Shown: in pieces, positions 1 to 6,383 of the stretch | How the letters are laid out: every line of letters starts with the position of its first letter | Numbering within the stretch: the first letter of the stretch is position 1 | Origin: an uncultured Oscillospiraceae bacterium | GTDB taxonomy: Bacteria; Bacillota; Clostridia; Oscillospirales; Oscillospiraceae | DNA: 10,505 nt | Assembly (NCBI GenBank): GCA_934675115.1 | Contig: CAKUPH010000074.1 | Coordinates: forward strand, 1 to 10,505 | Direction of reading: 5' to 3' | The notes under the pieces: model-generated | The model's database searches: none | What the model was told of the DNA's origin: nothing | Seen by the model: only the letters and a program-made list of their open reading frames with translations | Program-made: the position numbers and the translations under genes

Positions 1-1
1 G

Positions 2-913
2 GCCGTCATGCTGTCCATCTCCATGGTGGGGTCCCTCGCCAAGCTGGAGGTGTTCTCAGAGAACATGCGGCAGGTAAAGTTCACGGTGGAAAATCTGGAG
101 GAATTCCTTGAAATGCCCGAGCTTCCCGAGCCGGAGCGGCCCGCGGCGGTGGAGCACACCGGCGTGGAGCTGAAAAACGTCCGCTTCTCCTACACCGGTG
201 ACGAAAAGGATGAGGTGCTCCACGGCATCGATCTGAAGCTCCCGGAGGGCAGCTTCACCGCTCTCGTCGGTCCGTCCGGCGGCGGCAAGTCCACGGTGGC
301 CAAGCTCATCGCCCGGTTCTGGGACGTGAGCTCCGGCGAGATCACCATCGGCGGCGTGAACGTGAAGGACATGCCATTAAGCCAGCTGTCCGGGTACGTG
401 AGCTTCGTGACGCAGGACAACTTCCTGTTCCGCTGCTCCCTTTTGGAGAACATCCGGCTGGGGAACCCCAACGCCACCGATGAAGAGGTGAAGGCCGCCG
501 CCCGGGCGGCCCAGTGCGAGGAGTTCATCAGCAAGCTGCCTCAGGGCTACGACACCCCGGCGGGCGAGGCGGGCAAGTGCCTGTCCGGCGGCGAAAAGCA
601 GCGCATCGCCATCGCCCGCATGATGCTGAAAAACGCGCCCATCGTCATTCTGGATGAGGCCACCGCCTTTACCGACCCGGAGAACGAGGATAAGATCCAG
701 CGCTCCATCGCCGCCCTGACCCAGGGAAAGACTCTGCTGGTCATCGCCCACCGGCTGGCCACCATCCAGAACGCCGACCAGATCCTCGTGGTGGAGGACG
801 GCCGCATCGCCGAGCACGGCACCCATGCGGAGCTTGCGGCGCAGAACGGTGTTTACAGGCGCTTCACCCAGATCCGCGAGCAGGCCGAGGGCTGGCGCAT
901 CGCGGCGGAATAA
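2..913 (+). CDS. ABC exporter subunit (permease-ATPase half-transporter), 5' end cut by window
   Basis: This is the C-terminal part of a fused transmembrane/ATPase exporter subunit. The reading frame is open to the window edge, so the membrane domain lies outside; only the last piece of its final helix and linker is seen (about residues 1-50, counted from the first ATG at 8). The ATPase domain is complete and looks active: Walker A GPSGGGKST (88-96), Q-loop Q136, signature LSGGE (192-196), Walker B IVILDEAT (212-219) with catalytic Glu217, and H-loop His248. The D-loop region reads ATAFTDPENE instead of the usual SALD type. From memory, a similar DEATAFADPENE motif occurs in siderophore-type exporters and importers (IrtAB/YbtPQ-like); this is a weak pointer to subfamily. 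Such subunits work as dimers, so a partner gene may lie upstream. The substrate is unknown. The gene is convergent with the next one, 6 bp away. Confidence 0.93.
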   Translation, partial: AVMLSISMVGSLAKLEVFSENMRQVKFTVENLEEFLEMPELPEPERPAAVEHTGVELKNVRFSYTGDEKDEVLHGIDLKLPEGSFTALVGPSGGGKSTVAKLIARFWDVSSGEITIGGVNVKDMPLSQLSGYVSFVTQDNFLFRCSLLENIRLGNPNATDEEVKAAARAAQCEEFISKLPQGYDTPAGEAGKCLSGGEKQRIAIARMMLKNAPIVILDEATAFTDPENEDKIQRSIAALTQGKTLLVIAHRLATIQNADQILVVEDGRIAEHGTHAELAAQNGVYRRFTQIREQAEGWRIAAE

Positions 914-919
914 ACCAAA

Positions 920-2578
920 TCAGACGCGCTCATCGTGCGGCCGGATCTCAATGGTCCGGCCGCCGATTTTTTCATATACCCGGTGGGAGATGGACAGCAC
1001 CGTCCGCCCCTCGGACGCCCGGCACAGGGCCTCCAGCACCCGGGCCTCCGTCTCCGCGTCCAGATTGGCGGTGATCTCGTCCAGCAGCAGCACGGCGGGG
1101 TCCGCCGCCGCGGCCCGGGCGATGGACAGCAGCTGCCATTCGCCCTGTGAGAACATCCCGTCGGAGCAGGGGGTGCCGTACCCCTCGGGGAAGGAGCGGA
1201 TCACCCCGTCCAGCCCGGCAAGGCGGGCGGCGTTTTCCGCTGCTTCCCGGGAAATACGGGGGTCGCCGAGGGTGATCTGGTCCAGTACCGAGCCGGGGAC
1301 CCGGGAGAAGTGCTGCTCCACGCAGCCGATGCAGGCCCGGCGCTCCTCGTCAGTGATGTCGGAAACGTCCACGCCGCCGATGGTGACGGAGCCTTTTTCC
1401 GGCCGGTACAGCCCCAGCAGCAGGCGGAACACGGTGCTCTTGCCCGCCCCCGTCCGGCCCACCAGCGTTACCTGCTCGCCGGACTTCACGGTGAAGGACA
1501 GGTCGGACAGGACGGTGCGGTCGTCATAGCCGAAGGTCACGTGGGAGAGCACCACGTCCCCCCGGGGGACGGACGCGGCGGGCCGGGCCGCGGGGATGTC
1601 CCGCTCCGGCTGGGCCAGAAAGCCATCGATGCGTTTCACGCCGGCCATGGCGGACTGAATGGTCTGGATCTCCATGCCGAGGCTCTCGACGGGGGTGAAA
1701 ATGCGGGAGATGTAGTTGATGACGGTGACGGAGGTGCCTACGGACATGCCGAACAGCGTCAGCACCCGGGCATTTCCCGAGGCGGAGAGCAGCATCACTA
1801 CGCCCACCACTACGGCGTTCAGCACGAGGACCACGGGGGAGTAGATAGCGTCATAGAAGTTCGTCCGCTCCACGGCGGCGTAGCTCTCGCCGATGCGGCG
1901 GTCATGCCGGCGCTCCATGTAGTCCTCCAGACCGAGGGCGTGGATGGTGCGGATGTTGTGGAGGGCCTCCGGCACCTGTCCGGAGATGGCGGCCACGGCT
2001 TTGCGGTTGTCCAGTTGGGCAGCCAGCATCCGCTTCTGCACGTGCCGGGTGAACAGGGTGAGCAGCGGCAGCACAAGGAGCAGGAGCAGGGCAAGGCCGG
2101 GGTTTTTCACGGCGATGACCGCGAAAATGGAGAGAATGCGGCAGGCGTCCGCCGCCATTGAGATGACGCCGGAGGTGAACAGAGCCTCAACGGTGTCAAC
2201 ATCGCCGGAGAACCGGGCGGCCACCTGCCCGGGATCCTGAGCGGCCAGCGCCGCGGCGGGCAGCCGGGTGAGCTTGGCCGACATCTCGGAGCGCAAGGCG
2301 TGGGTCATTTTCTGGCCGAACATTTCCAGCAGAGTTTCCTGCGCCGAGGACAGCACGCCCTCCAGCGCAAGGCTCCCGAAGTAGGCCAGCACCGCGGCGA
2401 AGGTCAGGGAGACGCCGCCGGTGAGGCTGTCGATGATATGGCCCAGCAGCAGCGGCGGCAGGAGGGAGGCCAGCACGGCCGCCGCCGCGCACAGAAGAGT
2501 GCCTGCGCTGAGCAGCTTATGACCGGCCGCAGCGGCCCGGACGGCGGAAAATACGCCGGTTTTCCGGTTACGCTTCAT
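920..2578 (-). CDS. Heterodimeric ABC exporter, subunit B (catalytic-Glu half)
   Basis: A 552-aa half-transporter: an N-terminal membrane domain (hydrophobic segments near 22-46, 58-75, 145-158, 161-178, 246-266, 273-292), then an ATPase domain (about 340-545). The ATPase has an A-loop Tyr351, Walker A GRTGAGKST (374-382), Q-loop Gln422, Walker B VLLLDEIT (496-503) with catalytic Glu501, D-loop ANLD (504-507) and H-loop His532. Its signature is abnormal, FSQGE (476-480) instead of LSGGQ. In heterodimeric exporters (TM287/288, BmrCD, LmrCD, CFTR) that defect marks the half lending its signature to the non-catalytic ATP site. The ATG at 2578 was chosen because AGGAGG lies 8 nt upstream (2587-2592); an upstream in-frame ATG at 2644 lies deep in the preceding gene. 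The gene overlaps subunit A by 11 bp, implying translational coupling. Likely an exporter of drugs or another toxic or amphipathic compound; substrate unknown. Confidence 0.92.
   Translation of the reverse strand: MKRNRKTGVFSAVRAAAAGHKLLSAGTLLCAAAAVLASLLPPLLLGHIIDSLTGGVSLTFAAVLAYFGSLALEGVLSSAQETLLEMFGQKMTHALRSEMSAKLTRLPAAALAAQDPGQVAARFSGDVDTVEALFTSGVISMAADACRILSIFAVIAVKNPGLALLLLLVLPLLTLFTRHVQKRMLAAQLDNRKAVAAISGQVPEALHNIRTIHALGLEDYMERRHDRRIGESYAAVERTNFYDAIYSPVVLVLNAVVVGVVMLLSASGNARVLTLFGMSVGTSVTVINYISRIFTPVESLGMEIQTIQSAMAGVKRIDGFLAQPERDIPAARPAASVPRGDVVLSHVTFGYDDRTVLSDLSFTVKSGEQVTLVGRTGAGKSTVFRLLLGLYRPEKGSVTIGGVDVSDITDEERRACIGCVEQHFSRVPGSVLDQITLGDPRISREAAENAARLAGLDGVIRSFPEGYGTPCSDGMFSQGEWQLLSIARAAAADPAVLLLDEITANLDAETEARVLEALCRASEGRTVLSISHRVYEKIGGRTIEIRPHDERV
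937..972 (+). terminator. Rho-independent terminator of the first ABC gene, inside the opposing gene
   Basis: A perfect 9-bp GC-rich stem (937-945 with 955-963) and a 9-nt loop are followed by CGA and six T's (967-972). It starts 24 bp after the stop codon of the rightward ABC gene, and lies within the last codons of the leftward ABC gene (stop at 920-922). Confidence 0.75.
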
Positions 2579-4313
2579 GGCTCTCGCCTCCTGTCTGGCT
2601 CTCATAAAGGGCGCGGTACGCCGGGACGGCGGCGCACAGCTCATCGTGGGCGCCCACCGCGATGTGCCCGTTTTCCATGTAGACCACCTGATCCATCTCC
2701 GGGAAGTGGTACAGCCGGTGGGAGATGAGGATCACGACCTTGTCCCGGGCGTATTCCCGGAGATTTGCGAACACGGTGTCCTCCGTGGCCCGGTCGAGGG
2801 CGGAGAAGGGATCGTCCAGGACGAAAACGGGCCGGGGATGGGCCAGCGTCCGGGCCAGCGCCAGCCGCTGGGCCTGACCGCCGGACAGCCGCACGCCGCT
2901 GCTGCCCACCACGGTGTCCGCACCCTGCTCCATGGCCTGCACCTCGCCGTCCAGCGCGGTCATGGAGAGGGCGTTCATGGCGTTGCCCGCGTCCCCGCAC
3001 AGGACATTGGCGGAAACGGTATCGTTCCACAGCTCCGGGTCGTGGCCCAGATAGCCCACTGCCGCCGCGGCCTCCCGGGCCGTCATGGCGGACAGCTCCC
3101 GTCCGCCGATGCGGACGGAGCCGCCGTAGGGCTGCTCGTGGAGGAACACCCGGCCCAGCGTGGATTTTCCGCAGGCCACCGGCCCGGTGACGCCGATGAT
3201 GTCTCCGGGGTGGGCCGTGAGGGTCAGCCCCGCGAAGATGGGCGCTCCGCCGTCGTAGGCGAAGGACAGATCATGAAGCGTCACATCCTGTGCGTCCGGA
3301 ATTTCAAGGGCCGGAAGGGGCTCCGGCATTTTCATCAGGGGCTTGATGCGCGCCCACGAGACCTCCGCCTTGTGGACGGCGTTGAAGAGCTTCGCCGCCT
3401 TTGAGGACTTGGTGGACAGCTTGATGAAGCAGGAGAGGAACGTGGTGAAGGCGGCGATGTCCCACGCCTGCCAGCCCGCGCCCAGCACGTTTTTCCCGCC
3501 GAACCACAGAATGAAAATGACGCTGAGGTTGGACAGCACGAGGTACAGCGGCGGCAGGGCGGACTGCCGCACGTTGGCCCGGACGGCGGAGCGCTCGTAG
3601 GCGTCCAGCGCCCGCTCGTAGCGGCCCTTCTGAGTCTCCTCGCAGCCGTACACCCGGTAGGTGACGGCGTTCCGCGCCCGGTCGAGGGTGGCGGCGCTCA
3701 GCCCGGCGGCGGCCTTTTTGTAGGCCGAGCCGGCCCGCTGCACCGGTTTTTTCATCAGCTCCGCGCACACGTAGGACACCGGCGGGAAGACCAGGCACAG
3801 CAGCGCCAGCCGCCAGTCGTAGACGAACAGCATGACGGCGTAGCCCACCAGCGCCACGCCGGTGTCAAAGACCTCGGTGGTGAATTTCCGCATGCCCTCG
3901 GCGCAGTCGTCCACGTCGGAGATGGCCTTGGTCATCAGCTCGCCCGCGCCCTCGTGCTCCAGCTCGCTCCGGCTCTGCCGGACGAGGTTTGCGAAGAGGA
4001 CACCCTTCATCCGGCGGTTGATATTGTTGGCGAACCGCCGGACATAGAACCGCTTGACGAACCGGGCGGCCTGCACGGTGAGGATGGCGGCGATGTAGGC
4101 GGCGACCAGCGCCGCCATGGCTCCGGCGGTCTCGCTCCCGCCCAGAATGTCCGCCAGACACTGGGCCATCTGTCCCTCGAACCACGGCCCGGCCAGCAGG
4201 CCGATGTTGTAGACCAGTCCGGACAGGGTGATGAACAGGAGGGGCAGCCATTCCAGCCGGAAATAGGAGCCGATGCGGTCCGGCTGGAAGACTTTCTTAC
4301 TCTGCTGTTTCAT
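2568..4313 (-). CDS. Heterodimeric ABC exporter, subunit A (degenerate-Walker-B half)
   Basis: A 581-aa half-transporter of usual length. Membrane segments are visible near 21-42, 64-85, 150-165, 167-184, 253-272 and 282-299. The ATPase domain begins about 340: A-loop Tyr353, Walker A GPVACGKST (377-385), canonical signature LSGGQ (476-480), Walker B VFVLDDPFSALD (496-507) and H-loop His532. Asp501 stands where the catalytic Glu should be, and the Q-loop position reads His424 (GHDPELWND). Both fit a non-hydrolysing ATP site, as in NBD1 of ABCC/MRP proteins, whose GPV.CGKS and LDDP.SA.D motifs it resembles. Its intact signature would complete the active site on subunit B. The start at 4313 has GGAGGAGG at 4320-4327, 6 nt upstream and inside the end of marR. 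It overlaps marR by 17 bp and subunit B by 11 bp. Expected at the cytoplasmic membrane as an A-B heterodimer. Confidence 0.92.
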   Translation of the reverse strand: MKQQSKKVFQPDRIGSYFRLEWLPLLFITLSGLVYNIGLLAGPWFEGQMAQCLADILGGSETAGAMAALVAAYIAAILTVQAARFVKRFYVRRFANNINRRMKGVLFANLVRQSRSELEHEGAGELMTKAISDVDDCAEGMRKFTTEVFDTGVALVGYAVMLFVYDWRLALLCLVFPPVSYVCAELMKKPVQRAGSAYKKAAAGLSAATLDRARNAVTYRVYGCEETQKGRYERALDAYERSAVRANVRQSALPPLYLVLSNLSVIFILWFGGKNVLGAGWQAWDIAAFTTFLSCFIKLSTKSSKAAKLFNAVHKAEVSWARIKPLMKMPEPLPALEIPDAQDVTLHDLSFAYDGGAPIFAGLTLTAHPGDIIGVTGPVACGKSTLGRVFLHEQPYGGSVRIGGRELSAMTAREAAAAVGYLGHDPELWNDTVSANVLCGDAGNAMNALSMTALDGEVQAMEQGADTVVGSSGVRLSGGQAQRLALARTLAHPRPVFVLDDPFSALDRATEDTVFANLREYARDKVVILISHRLYHFPEMDQVVYMENGHIAVGAHDELCAAVPAYRALYESQTGGESHEA

Positions 4314-4776
4314 GGGGATCCTCCTCCAGAACGTGTCTCAGGTGGGGAAAGCCTGCCCGGCTCTCCGCCTTGGAGCGGCGGTACACCGTGTCCAATGCGG
4401 TGAGGAACGCCGGGCGGGCGTCCTCGTCCAGCCCCTCCATAAGATAGTCGTAAAAGGCGCTTTCCGCCTCCGCCTTGGCGTTGCGCAGGCCCTCGGCCTG
4501 CTCCGTGGGGTAGAGCAGCTGGCTGCGACCGTCCTCGGGATTGGGCACCCGGCGGAGGTAGCCCTTGCGCTCCAGACTGGCTGTCCGGCGGGCGATGGCG
4601 GGTTTGTCGGAGTTGAGCATGGCGGCAAGCTCCGTCTGGGTGATGCCCGGGTGGTGCCGGACGGCGTGGATGCAGTCGATCTCCGCCGTGCCCACGTCGT
4701 TCCCGCGCATGGCGAGCAGGACGAGATGCTCCGCCTCGCGGGCGATCTTGGTGATCTTTCTTGCGGGATGTTCCAT
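4297..4776 (-). CDS. MarR-family transcriptional regulator, probable autorepressor of the exporter operon
   Basis: A 159-aa protein of typical MarR length. The winged helix-turn-helix spans about 34-100, with recognition helix near 56-72 (SDKPAIARRTASLERKG) and wing 79-91 (NPEDGRSQLLYPT) carrying the Asp and Arg usual in MarR wings. The flanking N- and C-terminal helices would form the dimer interface. It is first gene of the operon with the two ABC exporter genes, the common arrangement in which a MarR protein represses an exporter until a ligand releases it. Palindromic boxes lie 26-59 bp upstream of its start, over the promoter. The start at 4776 is the first ATG after the promoter. Its ribosome site (AGGAAAGGA) is rather far away, about 12 nt, so translation may be weak, as often for repressors. 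The frame stays open upstream to 5223 only by running backward through another gene. Confidence 0.9.
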   Translation of the reverse strand: MEHPARKITKIAREAEHLVLLAMRGNDVGTAEIDCIHAVRHHPGITQTELAAMLNSDKPAIARRTASLERKGYLRRVPNPEDGRSQLLYPTEQAEGLRNAKAEAESAFYDYLMEGLDEDARPAFLTALDTVYRRSKAESRAGFPHLRHVLEEDPHETAE

Positions 4777-4801
4777 GGGTTGGTGTCGGTCCTTTCCTAT
4801 G

Positions 4802-4835
4802 GTTGTACGTACAACTATATAGTTGCAAGTACAAC
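4802..4835. promoter_or_regulatory. Tandem MarR-type operator
   Basis: Two 14-bp boxes are separated by TATATA: a perfect palindrome GTTGTACGTACAAC (4802-4815) and an imperfect copy GTTGCAAGTACAAC (4822-4835). Their centres are 20 bp apart, about two helical turns, so two dimers could bind on the same face. The inner arms also form a third perfect palindrome, CAACTATATAGTTG (4812-4825), around the -10. The position just upstream of marR makes it the likely binding site of the MarR protein; that assignment is inference. Confidence 0.75.
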
Positions 4836-4845
4836 TAGTCTTCAA
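4816..4845 (-). promoter_or_regulatory. Probable promoter of the marR-ABC operon
   Basis: Read on the minus strand, TTGAAG (4845-4840) and TATATA (4821-4816) are separated by 18 bp; each matches the sigma-A consensus at 4 of 6 positions. It is the only reasonable pair seen between marR and the DUF1653 gene in this direction. The -10 falls between two palindromic boxes, and the upstream box fills the -35/-10 spacer. Confidence 0.55.
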
Positions 4846-4886
4846 AGGCAATATACCACCCCGTCTGAAAAATAGCAAGGGGGAAC

Positions 4887-4905
4887 GCCGGACTTTTTGT
4901 CCGGC
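4887..4905. other. Small perfect hairpin between marR and the DUF1653 gene
   Basis: A 7-bp perfect GC-rich stem (4887-4893 with 4899-4905) encloses a TTTTT loop. No T-run follows on either strand, so it is not a standard terminator. It lies upstream of the DUF1653 promoter. No role can be assigned. Confidence 0.4.
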
Positions 4906-4918
4906 CCGGAGCGCGCCC

Positions 4919-4947
4919 TTGCGCATCCCGGCCCGCCAGGCTATAAT
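4919..4947 (+). promoter_or_regulatory. Probable promoter of the DUF1653 gene
   Basis: A perfect TATAAT (4942-4947) lies 17 bp after a weak -35, TTGCGC (4919-4924, 3 of 6 matches). Expected transcription start is near 4954, giving a leader of about 27 nt that contains the gene's ribosome site. Confidence 0.6.
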
Positions 4948-4980
4948 GCCAGTGAGAAAACGAAAAGGGGGAGACGGAAA

Positions 4981-5226
4981 ATGGAGCTTCAGATCGGGCG
5001 AATCTACCGTCATTTCAAGGGCGACTACTATCTGGTGGAGGGGGTGGCCCGGGACTCGGAGAGCGGGGAGCCCTGCGTGATCTACCGCAAGCTCTACGGA
5101 GACGGCGGGCTGTGGGTCCGTCCGCTGGCCATGTTCCAGAGCCCGGTGGACCGGGAAAAGTACCCGGACGCGGCGCAGAAATGGCGTTTTGAATTGCAGG
5201 ACGTTCCAAGCGTGGCGGAACATTAA
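4981..5226 (+). CDS. DUF1653 domain protein, 81 aa
   Basis: A small, probably cytosolic protein made almost wholly of a DUF1653 domain. Family hallmarks are IYRHFKGDYY (7-17), V.GVARDSESGE (19-30), VIYRKLYGDGGLWVRPL.MF (33-52) and the C-terminal W-R-F (68-70). The biochemical function of this family is not established to my knowledge; the compact aromatic-rich fold often occurs as a stand-alone protein in bacteria. The ATG at 4981 was chosen because AGGGGGAG lies 7 nt upstream and the domain begins directly after it. An in-frame ATG at 4897 would lie upstream of the promoter and add a low-complexity extension. The gene has its own promoter and terminator and is unrelated in orientation or spacing to its neighbours, so it looks monocistronic. 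It is convergent with LysR-1. Confidence 0.9.
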   Translation: MELQIGRIYRHFKGDYYLVEGVARDSESGEPCVIYRKLYGDGGLWVRPLAMFQSPVDREKYPDAAQKWRFELQDVPSVAEH

Positions 5227-5230
5227 AGGA

Positions 5231-5260
5231 GACCGGGCGGCAGAGCCGCCCGGTCATTTT
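5231..5260 (+). terminator. Strong rho-independent terminator after the DUF1653 gene
   Basis: A perfect 11-bp stem (5231-5241 with 5245-5255) with a 3-nt AGA loop is followed by ATTTT and, after GCA, another TTTT. It begins 4 bp after the DUF1653 stop. The distal arm overlaps the stop codon of the leftward LysR-1 gene (5254-5256). On the minus strand the stem is followed by TCCTTTA, a poor U-tract, so it mainly serves the rightward gene. Confidence 0.85.
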
Positions 5261-6126
5261 GCATTTTCGGACAGGAGCCGCAGAAAGGCGTCCGCCGCCC
5301 GGGAGAGGGGGACGTCGCGCTTCCAGATCATGGCGTAGCGGGCTTCCAGCGGCGGATCCAGCGGGCGGAAGCATACGCCGGGGGCGGGCTGGTCGGAAAG
5401 AAGGTCATCCCGGGTCAGGAAGCAGCCAAGTCCGCTCTGGGCAAAGTGGATGGGGTCGCCGTTGGTCACGTTGTAACTGGCGGCAATGTTCAGCTGAGAG
5501 AGCCCGGTCCGGGCCCAGCAGGCCAGTTCCCGCCGCAGGCCGATCCGGCGGTGGATGATCAGCGGAACTGTGCCCAGATCCTCCGGCCGCACCGCCGCCT
5601 TTTCCGCCAGCGGGCAGCCGGCGGGCATGAGAAGCCCCCAGCGGGCGGATTCCTTCAGGGAGAGGTACTCGTATTTCATGCTGTCCGCAGGCTCCAGCAG
5701 GACGGCCAGATCCAGACTGCCGTGGTCCAGCCGCTCCAGCACGCTGGCCGCGTCGCTGCTGTAAAACTCGAACTGGACGCCGGGGTGCTCTGCCCGGAGC
5801 GCCGCCGCTGTACGCAGCACCTTTTTGGTAGCCGCGCCGCCGATGGAGATCTGGCCGCTGAGCTCCGCGCTGTCGGACTGGATCTCCCGCTGGGTCTTTT
5901 CCGCCAGCGAGACGATCTCCTCGGCCCGCTTGCGGAGAAAGACGCCCTCCTCCGTGAGGGTGAGACTGCGCTTGCCGCGGATGAACAGCGGCTTGCCCAG
6001 TTCCTGCTCCAGTTCGATGAGCTGCCGGGACAGGGAGGGCTGGGCGATGTGCAGCCGCTCCGCCGCCCGGGTGATGTTCTGTTCTCTTGCGGCCATGAGA
6101 AAATATCGAAGAGTACGGATTTCCAT
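5254..6126 (-). CDS. LysR-type transcriptional regulator 1, divergent from the CoA-transferase
   Basis: A 290-aa protein of full LysR length. The N-terminal winged helix-turn-helix covers about 1-60, with the motif AAERLHIAQPSLSRQLIELE (21-40) followed by LGKPLFIR (43-50) and LTLTEEG (55-61). A linker helix runs to about 88, and a periplasmic-binding-protein-like effector domain covers about 91-286. LysR proteins act as tetramers that usually activate a divergent target when a pathway metabolite binds, and repress their own gene. Both fit here: the spacer to the transferase carries two LysR-type boxes, one over this gene's own -35. The start at 6126 has GAGGTGA 6 nt upstream (6133-6139). The inducer is unknown, but is likely the substrate or CoA ester handled by the transferase. 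Confidence 0.92.
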   Translation of the reverse strand: MEIRTLRYFLMAAREQNITRAAERLHIAQPSLSRQLIELEQELGKPLFIRGKRSLTLTEEGVFLRKRAEEIVSLAEKTQREIQSDSAELSGQISIGGAATKKVLRTAAALRAEHPGVQFEFYSSDAASVLERLDHGSLDLAVLLEPADSMKYEYLSLKESARWGLLMPAGCPLAEKAAVRPEDLGTVPLIIHRRIGLRRELACWARTGLSQLNIAASYNVTNGDPIHFAQSGLGCFLTRDDLLSDQPAPGVCFRPLDPPLEARYAMIWKRDVPLSRAADAFLRLLSENAK

Positions 6127-6145
6127 ACAGCGTCACCTCAGCCGC

Positions 6146-6174
6146 ATTATACATAAAATTACCATACATTTCAA
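6146..6174 (-). promoter_or_regulatory. Promoter of LysR-1
   Basis: On the minus strand TTGAAA (6174-6169) is 17 bp from a perfect TATAAT (6151-6146). The expected start is near 6139, giving a very short leader of about 13 nt that just includes the ribosome site. The -35 sits inside the LysR box at 6162-6180. Confidence 0.75.
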
Positions 6175-6180
6175 CTATGG
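6162..6180. promoter_or_regulatory. LysR box, recognition site (about -66 of the transferase promoter)
   Basis: The inverted repeat CCATA-N9-TATGG contains the T-N11-A core (T6165, A6177). Its centre, 6171, is about 66 bp upstream of the predicted transferase start (about 6237). It covers the -35 of lysR-1, which would explain autorepression. Assignment to LysR-1 is inferred from position. Confidence 0.65.
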
Positions 6181-6191
6181 CTTTGTATGAT

Positions 6192-6210
6192 AAATAGGTA
6201 TTTGCTATTT
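6192..6210. promoter_or_regulatory. LysR box, activation site (about -36 of the transferase promoter)
   Basis: The perfect inverted repeat AAATAG-N7-CTATTT contains T-N11-A (T6195, A6207). Its centre, 6201, is 30 bp (about three helical turns) from the recognition site and overlaps the transferase -35, the usual activation-site position for LysR proteins. Confidence 0.65.
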
Positions 6211-6230
6211 TGAATTTCCAGTATTATACT
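6202..6230 (+). promoter_or_regulatory. Promoter of the CoA-transferase gene
   Basis: TTGCTA (6202-6207, 4 of 6) is 17 bp from TATACT (6225-6230, 5 of 6). The expected start is near 6237, leaving an untranslated leader of about 147 nt (6237-6383) in which I see no convincing riboswitch or strong hairpin. Confidence 0.65.
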
Positions 6231-6383
6231 GAGCGTGAAACAGGACCATGCCGGTCAAAGGTAGCGGAAAAGCTGATAACTCAAGCAGATTTTCAAAGTT
6301 CCCGCCGGATTTTCGTCGTGGTAAAATGAGGCCATGCTTTACGGAGCCTTGTGATAATACGACGATCAGAGGAGGAACTATTT

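Noticed and set aside
4887..4905. Hairpin considered as a terminator between marR and DUF1653
   Set aside because: There is no T-run after the stem on either strand, and no gene ends there.
4897..4980. In-frame N-terminal extension of the DUF1653 protein
   Set aside because: The extension would start upstream of the TATAAT and has no ribosome site, while AGGGGGAG fits the ATG at 4981.
4297..5223. Long 308-aa leftward reading frame covering marR
   Set aside because: Its first half runs antisense through the DUF1653 gene and over the marR promoter and operators. The MarR family length and the promoter position support the start at 4776.
6350..6358. Extended -10 (TGTGATAAT) just before the transferase
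   Set aside because: There is no -35, and the predicted start would fall almost on the ribosome site; TTGCTA-N17-TATACT with LysR boxes is far better.
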